Shown: piece by piece, positions 27,830 through 38,790 of the stretch
Layout of the letters: each line of letters begins with the position of its first letter
Numbering within the stretch: position 1 is the first letter of the stretch
DNA from: Prosopocoilus inquinatus
Lineage: Eukaryota; Arthropoda; Insecta; Coleoptera; Lucanidae
Direction: 5' to 3'
DNA length: 64,000 bases
Assembly: GCA_036172665.1 (NCBI GenBank)
Contig: CM069876.1
Coordinates: 34,689,001-34,753,000, forward strand
Notes under the pieces: generated by a model
What the model was told of the DNA's origin: nothing
Database searches by the model: none
What the model saw: only the letters and a program-made list of their open reading frames with translations
Program-made: the position numbers and the translations under genes

Positions 27830-29011
27830 GTTAAGGCTTTCCTACGATAAAACACGACAACATATTACGAAGTACACCCGGTACATAAGTAAGTCGGGGA
27901 AATTATAAAATCTCAAACATGTTTGTTATACCTGGATTAACGAGCGCGCTTACGCTCTTGTTGACTCGGATCGATAGGATAAGAATAAATGGATTAGTAA
28001 CTAATTAATTACAACAATGGCTATTACAGTTTGTAATTTAAAACATTTTCTTTTTCTATTTTCCCTTCGGGTTTGACACCTTCACAAAACACGAAGAAGA
28101 TGGAGGAGGTGGAAACCAGTGCTGCCAATCGTATTCGAATTAAGTTTGAAATCCCCCAAATTCTAATGAAAATTCTCGATTTTCCACGCACATTGAAAAA
28201 TTATTAAATACCGGGTGTCCAGTAATGATTGCATTCCTGGGTGACTTGGAATCAATTTCATTTCATTTTTAACTAATTATTTTTTCAAAATTCCAATAAA
28301 ACGTTAAAGATGTATTTAAACAAAAACTTATTTGTTTGTTGGAAAGGGGCTTCCAAACTTTTTCTTAAACATCGACCCCTTACAAGGAAATAAAAATTTT
28401 CATCGACCCCCTTTCAAATTTAATTAATAATTCCAAAACCGTAGGTACAGATATGTTCATAATGTTAAATTTAAATTTTGTTAAAATTTGTTAGTTTGTC
28501 ATTTATTCATTTTAAATTGACTTTTCTTTATTATAAACCGATCGCTCGCCGATTCTCTTATTTTTATATTTGAATTATCACTTTTATTCTCTCTTGTCTC
28601 TTCCTTTTTGTCCAAACTTTCGTCAGTGTTCTCAATTCGATTCATTTAGTTTCAGAGAATTCTTATTTTAGCCTTATTTTCATCGCCGCCGTTAGTCTTT
28701 TGTTTTGTGTTTTTTGTTGTTTTTGAAATTCATCGTTTGACTTTATTTAATTCACTTTTCGATATAATCAATTAATCGACGTTTATTTTTTCTTTTAATT
28801 GATTTTATTCGCTTTGCTTTTATGTTTTAACTATCAGTTTATTATCATTTTTTTCTTCTCTCTTTTATTTGATTTGATTCGACGTTATTTTGTTTTTTAA
28901 TTATCAATTGATCGTCTTTGGTTTTCGTTTACTCGATATGAGTTTATTTTTCGCCTTCATCTCTATGATTGATCGCCATTTTTGTTTTTGACATTCTGTA
29001 TTAAAAATTAA
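27830..29011. other. Upstream region of the ZAD gene and T-rich intergenic sequence
   Basis: No coding feature. From about 28,500 to 29,000 the plus strand is strongly T-rich with recurring TTCGAC/TTTATT words. The ZAD promoter should be just above 27,830 but shows no recognisable element. Confidence 0.45.
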
Positions 29012-29293
29012 CCACGGTCAGCTGAATTGATATGTCATGTATGGTCAGTTCAAAGAATATTAAAAAATGTTTTTGGAAAAAATGAAAAGCGAGTGTTAAG
29101 TGGCGCTTTCAAATTCAAAACTAGTGTCAACATTACTGTCATCTTGGAATTTTTGGTTAATAGAAATGTCAATTCGAGTTGATATTTAAGTTGTCAAAAT
29201 AAGCGACGGTGTCGTAACCATGGTAACAACTAATTAATGAGTATGAGAGGGCGCTAGTTGACACGCTCCATGGCTTGCATTCAGCTGACCGTG
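29012..29293. repeat. Inverted-terminus element
   Basis: CCACGGTCAGCTGAAT on the left is repeated as ATTCAGCTGACCGTG on the right. The interior has no coding capacity. Confidence 0.6.
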
Positions 29294-29445
29294 AAATTGA
29301 TAGGTAGGTTTATTCACGCATTTAACAGAGGGCACTAAGTACGTTATGGTAAAAAGTGCGTAATTTTTCCGCATTTCATGCAGTAAACGACATCATAGTC
29401 AGTTAAGTAAAGTGGAACTTTACAACACGGCAACAATTACAGCAT

Positions 29446-29612
29446 AAACTACAGTTGAAAGTAAAAAAAAGTAGACATACAGTTTCCTATAATTATTCTT
29501 TCTCAAATTTTTTTAAATGTTACCTGTGAAGTCGTTTTTAATCACTACCATTTTCAGAAAGAATGATTACAGGAAACTGTACTTTGTCTACTAGTTTGCT
29601 TCCTTGCCGACT
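29446..29612. repeat. Foldback element related to 20,390-20,625
   Basis: Carries CTACAGTTGAAAG, GTAGACA, TTATTCTTTCTCAAA, TGTGAAGTCGT, AATGATTACAGGAAACTGTA and GTCTACT in the same order as the 20.4-kb unit, shortened in its left arm. Confidence 0.65.
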
Positions 29613-30258
29613 GTACACAGTATTTTTTTTCTCTCGCTGCACTCGCTCGTATTTGAACAATTTCGGAAACGAGAGATTTTTTTTTGTTAAACAGAATACA
29701 GCGAGTTGTATAGTTGTATTTATAATGTTTTCTCCGGTTTTGATATCTAAAATTCCCGATTTCTCCTGCGAATATGTATATGCCGCAAAATACTCATCAC
29801 CGTCTCATTTTTCCCGAAATTCGGGAGATTTCCCGGTCATTGGCAACACTGGTGGACACATTCAACATTCAACATTCAATTAGCAGTATTGTCATCTGTG
29901 TTTTACCGGATTAAATAACGCAGTGTTACTAAAGTGATAAAATAAAATTGCTGTATACCAATTATTTAAAAACTTATGTATTTGGCTCCGAAACCAAAGT
30001 ACATTTAACATTATGACTTGAATTTAAACTTAACTAACGAGCTATTATGTTTAGAACATCATTATTCTTATACTTTACAAAACGTAGTTCTTTTTCAAGA
30101 CATTAACCCTCGACATGTATACGATAAGGTGCTTTCTTTCGCTTAAAAGTTTGAATCGTGTTTCGAATAGTTTGGACTTTGCACAGGGATCACGACGAAT
30201 AGAATTCTACTTTTGTGACGTCATATCGTCTTTAGGCGACTGCCTATTGTATGGCGAG
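29613..30258. other. Intergenic sequence with a truncated GGTGCTTTCTTTCG element
   Basis: No gene seen. At about 30127-30180 the sequence GGTGCTTTCTTTCGCTTAAA and its continuation match one end of the MITE at 53,934-54,153, but the other end is missing, so this is a fragment. Confidence 0.5.
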
Positions 30259-30833
30259 TAGAGATGGGATTCCACCCGGTGAATCACGTAATGCACCCAC
30301 AATGCACATTGCATGCATTGGATGCTTCGCCCGGTAGCCTACATTTACGTAAGACATAAAAAATTAGAGATGGGCCAGGGAATGAACCAGGTGCATTGAA
30401 AGCACCCACATGGATGCATTCATCAGGGTGCATACATGAATGTACCGGGTGCATCAAAAATTTAATTTTCCCGCACAAATCGAAAGAGAAATAATCTTTT
30501 CTTGTTATTATATGATTGTTTGCAGGTGGTTTACAGGTTTAATGTTTCACAGTGTATGGTGAATAGCTGAATAATAAATTTTTAAGTTTAACCGGAAGCT
30601 TTGTAGTTTAAAATCTGAACAAAGTGAGTAAGTTTTTGAAATTAACGTTACAAAATAAAATAATTGCCTAGCGGTAGTCCGTAGAAAATATATTATATTT
30701 GGTGTCATTTTCAAACATTTTTTATGTCATTTGTAGGCAACCGGGCAATGTACCCAATGCTCCGGGTGCATTGTGGGTGCATTCCGTGATTCCACCGGTG
30801 CAAACGATTGCACCGGGTGGAATCCCATCTCTA
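30259..30833. repeat. TAGAGAT-terminus MITE, copy 2, composite
   Basis: Begins TAGAGATGGGATTCC and ends GGAATCCCATCTCTA, a perfect inverted pair. An internal second head (TAGAGATGGGCC near 30366) begins the part collinear with 21,068-21,504. The first ~105 bp are the reverse complement of the right end, so the copy is a fold-over or nested composite. Confidence 0.75.
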
Positions 30834-31119
30834 AGTACAAGTATGTACCAGATCCTTTTTCGGTAACTCTTGCTTTAAATAATTTACCTCCTTTTCTGTT
30901 TTCTTATCAACGTTGAAAGTTTGCATTTTTGTGTAATTGTTCCTGAAAAGTGTGTGGCTTGCCAGTTGGTACTTCCAGCAGTGTTGCCGGTTGTGTCCAG
31001 AAGGTAAACTGCGAGGTTGGTGGTTCTATTTGATTTTGAAGCAGATAGTAGGTGACACTTAAAACTTTGAAATCTTTTACATTTGGCAGGTCCAAAACCT
31101 TTACTTAAACATTATTCCG
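30834..31119. other. Intergenic sequence, no assigned feature
   Basis: A 62-codon minus-strand frame beginning at TTG spans 30907-31095; it has no ATG and no motif, and I do not call it a gene. Confidence 0.4.
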
Positions 31120-31343
31120 GAGAAAGAAAAATTACAGGGAACTGTAATTGTCCATTGTTTGTAATTATTATTTCTCAAAATGATATTGGTTAAAGACGAA
31201 TTCACAGATTTTACCAAAGCCTTAAACTTGCTAAATCAGAAAGCTTTCAATTTTTTTCAATATCATCTGTGAAGTCGTCTATAGGTGCTTTCTTTCGCTC
31301 ACAAAATCGTGATCCAAACGTGTTTTGATTCAAAAATAGACAT

Positions 31344-31452
31344 CGGGCGCGTTTAGCGGATGCGTTGCTTACTCAGCAGTCGTTTGTGATTGGCTCACCT
31401 TCATGTGAGCCAATCACAATCGGTTGCTGAGTAAGCAATTCAGTCGCTGAAT
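31344..31452. repeat. Strong hairpin inserted in a MITE
   Basis: The stem pairs TTGCTTACTCAGCAGTCG and TGATTGGCTCACCTTC with TGTGAGCCAATCACA and TTGCTGAGTAAGCAA. It is absent from the related MITE at 53,934-54,153, so it is an insertion. Confidence 0.7.
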
Positions 31453-31495
31453 CTTTTCTTTGAATCTATTTTTAAAACTTGTTTGGATTGAATTA

Positions 31496-31653
31496 AGCTG
31501 GATTCATTGCTAGGCGATTTTTCATCGCCGCGTTACGGGATAGCTATTTGATTGGTTTGTTTAATTAAACAAATAATATACTTTTAAATTGGGCCAATAG
31601 AATCGCGTAGAATTTTAACGCCAACGCAAAACGCCTAGCAATGAATCTAGTTT
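31496..31653. repeat. MITE, CTAGGCG family, copy 2, with inferred empty site
   Basis: Ends AGCTGGATTCATTGCTAGGC and GCCTAGCAATGAATCTAGTT, TA on both flanks. The uninterrupted relative near 54,045 (reverse complement) reads GGATTGAATTATGGTTATTT with a single TA at the insertion point. Confidence 0.85.
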
Positions 31654-31815
31654 TATGGTTATTTACAAATGAACTGTCAATCAAAAATTCAAGTCAGCTG
31701 TTTTATTGCAACAACTACGAAATTCAGGTCCAAACTATTCGAAACACGATTCAAACTTTTAAGCGAAATAAAGCACCTTATCAATACCATTTTGAGAAAT
31801 AATAATTACAGGAAA

Positions 31816-32571
31816 CTGTTTTAGTTGAAGGTCGCGTTCAGGTGATCAAGCGTGTGAGTTGTTATACAGCATTTTATTACTTTTCGTCGCATTTATTTTA
31901 AGCACTGCTTGGCCTCGTTCAGGAACTGAAAAGAGCGCGCTCCGGGTAATATTTTTTCTCTCTCGTGAAAGTGATTTTGTATATTTTGCTGTTTCTTTTA
32001 AACGCCCAAGTGCTCTCCCGTAATAGTTTTTGAACGCAGCCCTGCTTCTATGCTACACTGAGTCAAAGCAACTTGGCGGCTTGATCACCTAAAGGTGACC
32101 ATTGTTAGTTCTCATGCTTCAGTAGATATCTGTTTTACGATAAACTTGTAGCTGAACTTTGGACGGTTAGATGGCGCTACAACGTTTTTTCTATTCACTC
32201 TTACATAGACTGAAACGCAGTCGCTCTCCCTCACACTTTTGATGAAAGAGTAAATTGAGCGCATTGCCGTACCCGGCTACAGACTCTTGGCTGAACGCAA
32301 GTATTTTAGTTTATTATTAAAATAAGTTAATTAGGTTCAAATTATGAAACCTTTACAGAAGAAACTAAAATCTGCGTTATTACTTTTTTATTTCTTTTTA
32401 ACATTACTGGGTCTTTTATGCTGACAAAATAATTCGAGTACTACGTGTACTACAGTTACATCAAACAATCTCTTGATTTCTGAAGTACATACTTAAGAAA
32501 CGATAAATTTTTATCATCACAACAAACGTCAAAAAAATAAGATATTTGTTACTTCTTCTTGTCTTCGAAGT
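31816..32571. other. Intergenic sequence downstream of the lola-type array
   Basis: No coding feature recognised. The downstream (3') end of the minus-strand zinc-finger exon array should lie here, but no single polyadenylation signal stands out. Confidence 0.4.
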
Positions 32572-32768
32572 TCACTCCTTATTAAAAACATGTTTCCTGT
32601 AAATGTGTTGCTTGAGATTGCACTTCCTTTTGAAGCCTTTGTGGCAACTGCCGCAAGAAAAAGAGGGCATCTTGTTGCATTCATACTGTAAATGTCTGTG
32701 TAAGGTTCCTTTGTTTTTATAAGTTTTATCGCATTGTGTACACGAGTACTTCAGTTCCTTTTCGCATC
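32572..32768 (-). CDS. lola: lola-type alternative terminal exon L12 (C2HC + C2H2 fingers)
   Basis: The most 3' member of a twelve-exon array (62,936 down to 32,572). Array-wide evidence: every exon starts right after an AG acceptor with two bases that complete a codon begun upstream, encodes a C-x2-C-x12-H-x4-C finger then a C2H2 finger joined by an ECGKEP-like linker, and ends in its own stop. This is the arrangement known for the Drosophila BTB gene lola, whose isoforms share a 5' half and choose one 3' exon. This exon reads CEKELKYSC at its start, finger 1 CTQCDKTYKNKGTL...HLQYEC, linker CNKMPSF, finger 2 CGSCHKGFKRKCNL...H, end VFNKE. About 65 residues. It has no internal upstream ATG, so it only makes sense as a spliced exon. 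Confidence 0.85.
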
Positions 32769-32868
32769 CTGAAAAACAATTTTCGTCTAAACTAAAATAT
32801 ATTTTTACAGTTTTCGTAATTAAACTACAGGCACAAGCAAAAAATCCAAAATTATCAAATGAGTTTTA

Positions 32869-33115
32869 AAGCGTTTTCGATTCACTCTGCACTGGGGTAT
32901 TTGTATCTTGTTTTAACTTCATGTAATAATACGAGATGGAAGACTCGTTCGGGTTTTCACGAGGATAATTCTAAAACTCACAACCCATGCGTAGAAACAG
33001 TTTTCTTGTTGTGCGCATATGCTCGTGACGGCTTTTGGACGGTTCTAGACTGTTCTAGAGAGAACTCGAACGAGCATGAAAATACTCTGGGTTACGCAGT
33101 GAATCGAAAACGCTG
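32869..33115. repeat. GCGTTTTC-terminus foldback MITE, copy 2
   Basis: Arms AAGCGTTTTCGATTCACT and AGTGAATCGAAAACGCTG in inverted orientation; inner arms TTCGGGTTTTCACGAG/CGAGCATGAAAATACTC also pair loosely. It lies between two lola-type exons. Confidence 0.7.
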
Positions 33116-33153
33116 CTCTTAGATACTTGCTTGCTTAGTAAGAACTTGTGCCC

Positions 33154-33407
33154 TTATTCTTTATAATTATGACGGAGTTTGTAGGATCTTCTTTTCGCGA
33201 ATGAATACTGAGACTGAGAATGAACGTGGAGGAGGTGCGTCTTCAAATTTCCTTTTTGCTTGAACGGTTTGTCACACATCATGCATTTAAACAGCGGGTC
33301 CTTGTTACATTCGTATTTCAAGTGATTGGACAAGGAGCTCTTGATTTTGTAACGTTTCTTGCAGACCTTACAAACATATTTCTTCACTTCTCTATCGTTT
33401 CGAGAAT
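33154..33407 (-). CDS. lola: lola-type alternative terminal exon L11
   Basis: Acceptor TTTTTCAG, then codons DSRNDREVKK once the shared first base is supplied. Finger 1 CKVCKKRYKIKSSL...HLKYEC, linker CNKDPLF, finger 2 CMMCDKPFKQKGNL...HLLHVH. A basic tail of about 24 residues (SQSQYSFAKRRSYKLRHNYKE) follows finger 2, the longest tail in the array. With L12 it is isolated from the other ten exons by about 9 kb of transposon-rich sequence. Confidence 0.85.
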
Positions 33408-33622
33408 CTGAAAAACAAATCTACTTATACATAGTTGAAGGGTCACGGGGGTTAAAACTATTAACTTCTAATTATTTAACTCAAAGAATAGGTATTGAAG
33501 AGGAAGAGTTCAATGAAAATGTTTCGTATTGGTAAATCGTTGCTTGCTAAAAAACAAAAATATGAACTATGTACAATGTCATCAAAAATTATTGACGACC
33601 ATACTTTTAATATGTATAGGTA

Positions 33623-33736
33623 CAGGTTTTCGATTGGGGTGCACTATGTGCACTGAGTGTATTTTCATCTCGTTTTATTCCATGAGGTTAAAACAAGCTA
33701 CATTCGGTCCACATAGTGCACCCCAATCGAAAACGC
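33623..33736. repeat. GCGTTTTC-terminus foldback MITE, copy 3
   Basis: Arms GGTTTTCGATTGGGGTGCAC and GTGCACCCCAATCGAAAACG, nearly perfect, around a centre of about 60 bp; flanked by TA. Confidence 0.8.
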
Positions 33737-35226
33737 TATAAATAAATAAAAATACGTGTAAATTACTTGAAATTTATGATCGCTCATTGCGATTTTTACA
33801 TTTTAAAATGTTTCACGTAGAGAGCCTTTAGATCTTAATAATAAAAATACTGGGTGATCAACAGAATTCATAATTACAGGTGCGATTGGTGCTATTTTAT
33901 GCTGTGTGATTGAACACAATGAGAAATAAATAATAAGTTAACAGTTGTCATATTTGAGGTTATGTTCGTACTTTATACAATCTTTGTTTGTTGTTCTATT
34001 TTATGTGGATGCTGGTATAAACAGTTTTTTAGAATATTAGGGGGGGTTTCATAAGACAAATCCGTTTATTATCGGTCATTTAAAAAAGTAAATATCACAA
34101 GTCTGACACTTAAAATTTTTAACTTCAAACTGTAAGCCTGTGTTGCCAACTTTTTGGAAAATGTCAAAGCCTGCTCTAATTATAAATTCCGTTGATCGCA
34201 CGGTATAAACTATCTGCAGTACCTTCAGAAATTCTACGGAACCACGTGACCAATGACGCCCTTATGTTTCTAAGTAACGTAAATTGGGGAATGATATGCA
34301 AAATGAGTTAAAACACTTAAGAAACACTCGAAGGCTACAGCAAGTATTCAAGGATGGTGTGACTGGTGTGACTAAAGTGACCATTTATATTTCATTCAAA
34401 AAAGGGACGACCTTGAAAAATTAAATAAAAGTCGGTTAAAAATACAAAATACTGTGAATATTAGGTGTGTTCTTTTTACCGCAAAATTCAGCGGCACTCG
34501 GTAACCTTGCAAATTTGTATGTATTTTTTTTACACACTCACTGTTGAGATTTGGTGAGCTTCCCTCGCATTAATCAAATAGAGATATAGGTTAGAATGCA
34601 CCCGTATGTAATGGCCGAATGTCTAATTTGACGTTTGCGCGATGTTAATGGAATTAACCTGTTTTTTTTAGGAACGTTTTAACTGAGCAAATCTCACCTC
34701 ACTTTTGATATTTACTGATCTGAGTCGAACGTAAAACGAACACACCTATTGTAACAACACCCGAAGTATAGAGGTCATACTGAGCAGGGAAAGATAAGAT
34801 GAACCAACTTTAGATTTTTGAGAAATTACGTAATTTGTGAAACAAAAATGTCAAATAATGATTAGCGCGTTTTTTTTTTGTTAAAAAATCGTAGATTTGA
34901 AGCTTAAACACGAATTTGAAAAAAAAAAACAGTACCTAGATCTAGTGTTAAAACTGTAGGGTTGGCATCACTAGATGAAACTGAAAATAAAATATCATTT
35001 AATTACGACTATATAAGCTTTTTGGAACGGGACATTATTATATCTAAGTTTTTTTAGAACGGGACATTCTTGCGTGATTTCTCGGAGATAAGGGGAAGTA
35101 CGATCACTTTAGTAAAGCGACCATTTGTTTTTCATTCAAAAACGGGACGACCTTGAAAAATTAACACATAAAAATTTGATGAAAATACGAAATATTGTAC
35201 GAAAAACATTTTATTGGTTATCGCTA
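33737..35226. other. Intronic sequence between lola-type exons; transposon remnants
   Basis: No coding feature. The segment near 34,380 (GGGACGACCTTGAAAAATTA) is repeated near 35,145, so it is a direct repeat of unknown origin. A GGAACGGGACATT motif occurs twice near 35,023 and 35,055. Confidence 0.45.
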
Positions 35227-35674
35227 CTGGAGGTAGCCAGAGTTGCCAGATTTTTCTTTAAAAATTTAGCGAAACGTTTTGCAAAAAGTATTCCAATTAC
35301 GCCAAAGTGTACAATGCGTAATAATTAATTGGCGATAAAATACAAAAATGAATCATTAATTATCATCATACAAATGTAATTAATTTGATAGTTGTTACGG
35401 TGGACTATTCTTTTTTGCTTTTTTGTTAAAAATAGGAGCAGAAAGGAACGAAAACAAAAACAAATAAGCAATCAGAACAAATAAAAAAAACATATAAAAC
35501 TGTAATAATCAAAAAACAAAAGAGAAATGAAAGAAACAACAAAGGCATGAAGCGAAAAAACCAAAAAGAAAGATAAAAGCAAACTATTAAAAAAGTCAGT
35601 AATGCGATTAAAACAACGAAGAAATGAACGATGAAATATAGTGCATAAAACAAAAGATCACAACGAAATAGAAG
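35227..35674. repeat. Tandem duplication, unit P (first copy)
   Basis: Begins CTGGAGGTAGCCAGAGTTGC and matches 37,052-37,508 closely. Together with Q it forms a duplicated ~1-kb unit now interrupted by the hAT-like element. Confidence 0.75.
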
Positions 35675-36507
35675 CAGGGCCCCCGCGAGGCCAAAAGCCG
35701 CCCGCGTGCCAATCCATATTTTGTCGCCCTCTGACAGATGAGTTGGGGCAAACAAAAATGGTCAATTATCAAAATTATTAGAGATTAAAAGAAATTAAGA
35801 CATTTTTTAAACATTCTCCTTCACTTTTTCTAAACATTCTCCTTCACTTTTACTAAACATTCTCCTTCACTTCTTTTAAACATTCTGCTTCGCTTTATTT
35901 AAACATTCTCCTTCACTTTTATTTAAACATTTTCCTTCATTTTTTCAAGTTCCTAGCTGCCGCAAGCCCCCAAAAACGAAGGGAAGGGCTTTCTTCTCAT
36001 CTGACCGAGAAGAACTATGTTTAGACGCCCCCCCCCCCCAGAATGCAATATAGTTACTAATATTACAAAAAAAGAAACAAAATCACAAAAAGAAAAGAAA
36101 ACATAAATTTATAAAAACTTAAAAAGTGAAATATAATTTGTTTTTTTGTTAACCAAACCGTAACGGCTTACATAATTTACTTTTTTACATAATAAAATTA
36201 TTAAATTTTTATGAAAAATTTAGCAAACGAAAATTACAAAAATTAGACTTTCCTACTTTTAATTGCCGCAGTTAACTGTTCTGTTTTAGTCGACGTTTTG
36301 CCGTGAGGTTGACGGCTTCATCAAAATTTGTGGCTAGTTTTTCGAATAATTTATACCAGACAAGAAAACGTTTCCCATTATTATTTTCTTTTCTTGGGCG
36401 AAAAAAAATGACAAAATATGTCCAGTGACCAAGAAGCTAATTGCCGCCCCTTGAACATGGCGCCCGCGTGCACTGCACGCTTTGCACACATGGTTACGGG
36501 AGCCCTG
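35675..36507. mobile_element. Non-autonomous hAT-like element (833 bp) with 8-bp target duplication
   Basis: Left terminus CAGGGCCCCCG, right terminus CGGGAGCCCTG (inverted). Flanks AATAGAAG (35667-35674) and AATATAAG (36508-36515) match at 7 of 8 bases. The tandem copy of the host sequence has AATATAAG once at 37509-37516 with nothing inserted. The interior has no transposase. It contains a short minisatellite and a C-tract near 36,030. Confidence 0.85.
35806..35947. repeat. Minisatellite, about six AAACATTCTCCTTCACTTTT units
   Basis: A unit of roughly 22-27 bp built on AAACATTCTCCTTCACTTTT repeats six times with drift. It lies inside the hAT-like element. Confidence 0.8.
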
Positions 36508-37051
36508 AATATAAGTACAAATATTTTTTAATCTCAAACCGGACAGGAATATGATGGGAACACACTCAACGTTTCGCTATAGATTTACAGCTTCGTATTA
36601 AAGTACACGCGTGGGCAGTTACTACTGATCACACTGTATATTTTTAGTGTGTATCGACTCTGCGGTTTCAAATTTTTTCTTCAAGTATTATATTCTAGAG
36701 TTTTCTTGAGTGTCGTTATGTGAAGGCAATAAAAATAGCCCAAATCAGGCGCCAAATAATTTTAAACGCCCAATATGTCTAAAGTGTTGCCGAAATCGCG
36801 GAATTTCGGCCAATCTGGCAACTTTGCAAACAAACACGAAATCCCACTCTTGGGTCGCGTTCAGAAATTATGTTAGGAGCGAGAGCACTTTGGGCCTTTA
36901 AAGTGGAAAGCAAAGTGCACAAAATCTTTTACATGAGAGAGAAAGAACAGTGTCCAGAGCGCTCTCTCTCTCTTTTATTCCTGAACGGGCCCTTGTATGG
37001 CAAAAACAAAACGACATAAAATGAAATAACGGCGTACGTCTGCGCGCTAAA
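36508..37051. repeat. Tandem duplication, unit Q (first copy)
   Basis: From AATATAAGTACAAAT to AAAATGAAATAAC it is nearly the same as 37,509-38,040, including the shared GTACACGCGTGGGCAG and GAGCGCTCTCTCTCTC segments. Confidence 0.75.
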
Positions 37052-38040
37052 CTGGAGGTAGCCAGAGTTGCCAGATTTTTCTCTAAAAATATAGCGAAAC
37101 GTTTTACAAAAAGTAGCCCAATTACGCCAAATTCCGAAGTGTACAATGCGTATTAATTAACTGGCGATAAAATACAAAAATGAATCATTAATTAATCATA
37201 CAAATGTAATTCATTAATTTGATAGTTGTTACGGTGAACTATTCTTTTTTTGCTTTTTTTGCTAAAAATAGGAGCAGAAAGGATCGAAGAAAAAAGCAAA
37301 TAAGAAATCAGAACAAATAAAAAAAATATTAAACTGTAATAATCAAGAAACAAAAGAGAAGTGAAAGAGACAACAGCAAAAGCATGGAGCGAAAAAACCA
37401 AAAACAAAAGACAGATAAAAGCAAACTAATAAAAAAGTCAGTAATGCGATTAGAACAACGAAGAAATGAACGTTGAAATACAATGCATAAAACAAAAGAT
37501 CACAACGAAATATAAGTACAAATATTTTTTAATCTCAAACCGGACAGGAATATGATGGGAACACACTCAACGTTTCGCTATAGATTTATAGCTTCGTATT
37601 AAAGTACACGCGTGGGCAGTTACTACTGATCACACTGTATATTTTTAGTTTGTATCGACTCTGCGGTTTCAAATTTTTTCTTCAAGTATTATAGAATCTA
37701 GAATTTTCTTGAGTGTCGTTATGTGAAGGCAACAAAAGTAGCCCAAATCAGGTGCCAGGCGTCAAATAATTTTAAACGCCGAATATGTGTAAAATGTTGT
37801 CCAAATCGCGGAATTTCGCCCAATCTGGCAACTCTGCAAACAAGCACGAAATCCACTCTTGGATCGCGTTCAGAAATTATGTTATGAGCGAGAGCACTTG
37901 GGGCCTTTAAAATGGAAAGCAAAGTGCACAAAATCATTTACATGAGAGAGAAAGAATAGTGCGTAGAGCGCTCTCTCTCTCTCTTTTATTCCTGAATGGG
38001 CCCTTGTATGGCAAAAACAAAACGACATAAAATGAAATAA
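37052..38040. repeat. Tandem duplication, uninterrupted P'Q' copy
   Basis: P' (37052-37508) and Q' (37509-38040) are contiguous here and preserve the pre-insertion junction of the hAT-like element. Confidence 0.75.
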
Positions 38041-38790
38041 TGGGGCATTTATGGCTAAGGTTTTCAAAACTGGACATTTTTGCGTTCCAAGTGATCTCTC
38101 GGGAACAACGGGACAACGGCTTCAAAAACGGTACTGTCCCGTTGAAAACGGGACATATGGTCACTTTATTTATGACGTCAAAAACCATGCAGGCAAGACG
38201 TAAAAACGACAGGAAAAAGTCACACACCAAAGACGTCGTTCACGACGAAGACATCACGTTTATAAATCATGTATTCGGAAGGTCAAATTTTTCTTAATTA
38301 ATGACGTGTATATGTACAGTTGCGGCTTTTGAAAATTGCTACACTTTGACAGTAACTAATAAATATCTACAATGTTTCGAAGGAGTATACTGACTGAACT
38401 CTAATAAACAACAGCTGAATTCTAAACGTCACTCAAATTATTCTAAATGTATTGTCACGTATTTGGGGGTTCACAGATTATAGTCGTTAAATTTCAGAAC
38501 ACTTCCATTACAAACTGTCGCTTTACATAATTAAAATCACAATAGTAATAAGCTGCAACACTTGTCTATCAAATAACACTTCTACAAAATGTACTTTCTA
38601 TTTATTCGCGGTATGAACCCTTTGCTTGCTAACTTATAACTATTCCACTGGCGTGGCGGCCCGTTACGACTTTTATAGTAGATATCTGTTTACTCGAACT
38701 TGCTGGAATGAACGTGAACCAACGAGAAGTTTCGATAACGTCTTGTGACTTCTATTAAATATAGATCTATTTGTGCGTCACCGCTGTAAT
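38041..38790. other. Intronic sequence, no assigned feature
   Basis: Contains GGGACAACGG/GGGACATATGG words related to the GGGACATT repeats near 35,030, consistent with the remains of one older element spanning this block. No coding region seen. Confidence 0.4.

Larger units (their letters stand above)
31120..31815. repeat. Foldback element interrupted by a MITE that is itself interrupted twice
   Basis: The outer unit resembles the foldback at 20,390-20,625: AAGACGAATTCACAGATTTT on the left, CATTTTGAGAAATAATAATT on the right. It is split after GAAGTCGTC by a TA-flanked MITE (31284-31778, ends GGTGCTTTCTTTCGCT and AGCGAAATAAAGCACC). That MITE is interrupted by a hairpin (about 31344-31452) and by a CTAGGCG MITE (31496-31653). 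Confidence 0.75.

Noticed and set aside
35426..35755. 109-codon minus-strand frame rich in F, L and V resembling a membrane protein
   Set aside because: Low-complexity A-rich DNA read on the complement. It crosses the boundary of the hAT-like insertion, and the related P' copy lacks an equivalent full-length frame.
36898..38067. Minus-strand frames with CFCHTRA(R/H)SGIKERE in both Q copies
   Set aside because: Repetition reflects the tandem duplication; the CFCH stretch is not a zinc finger with normal spacing.
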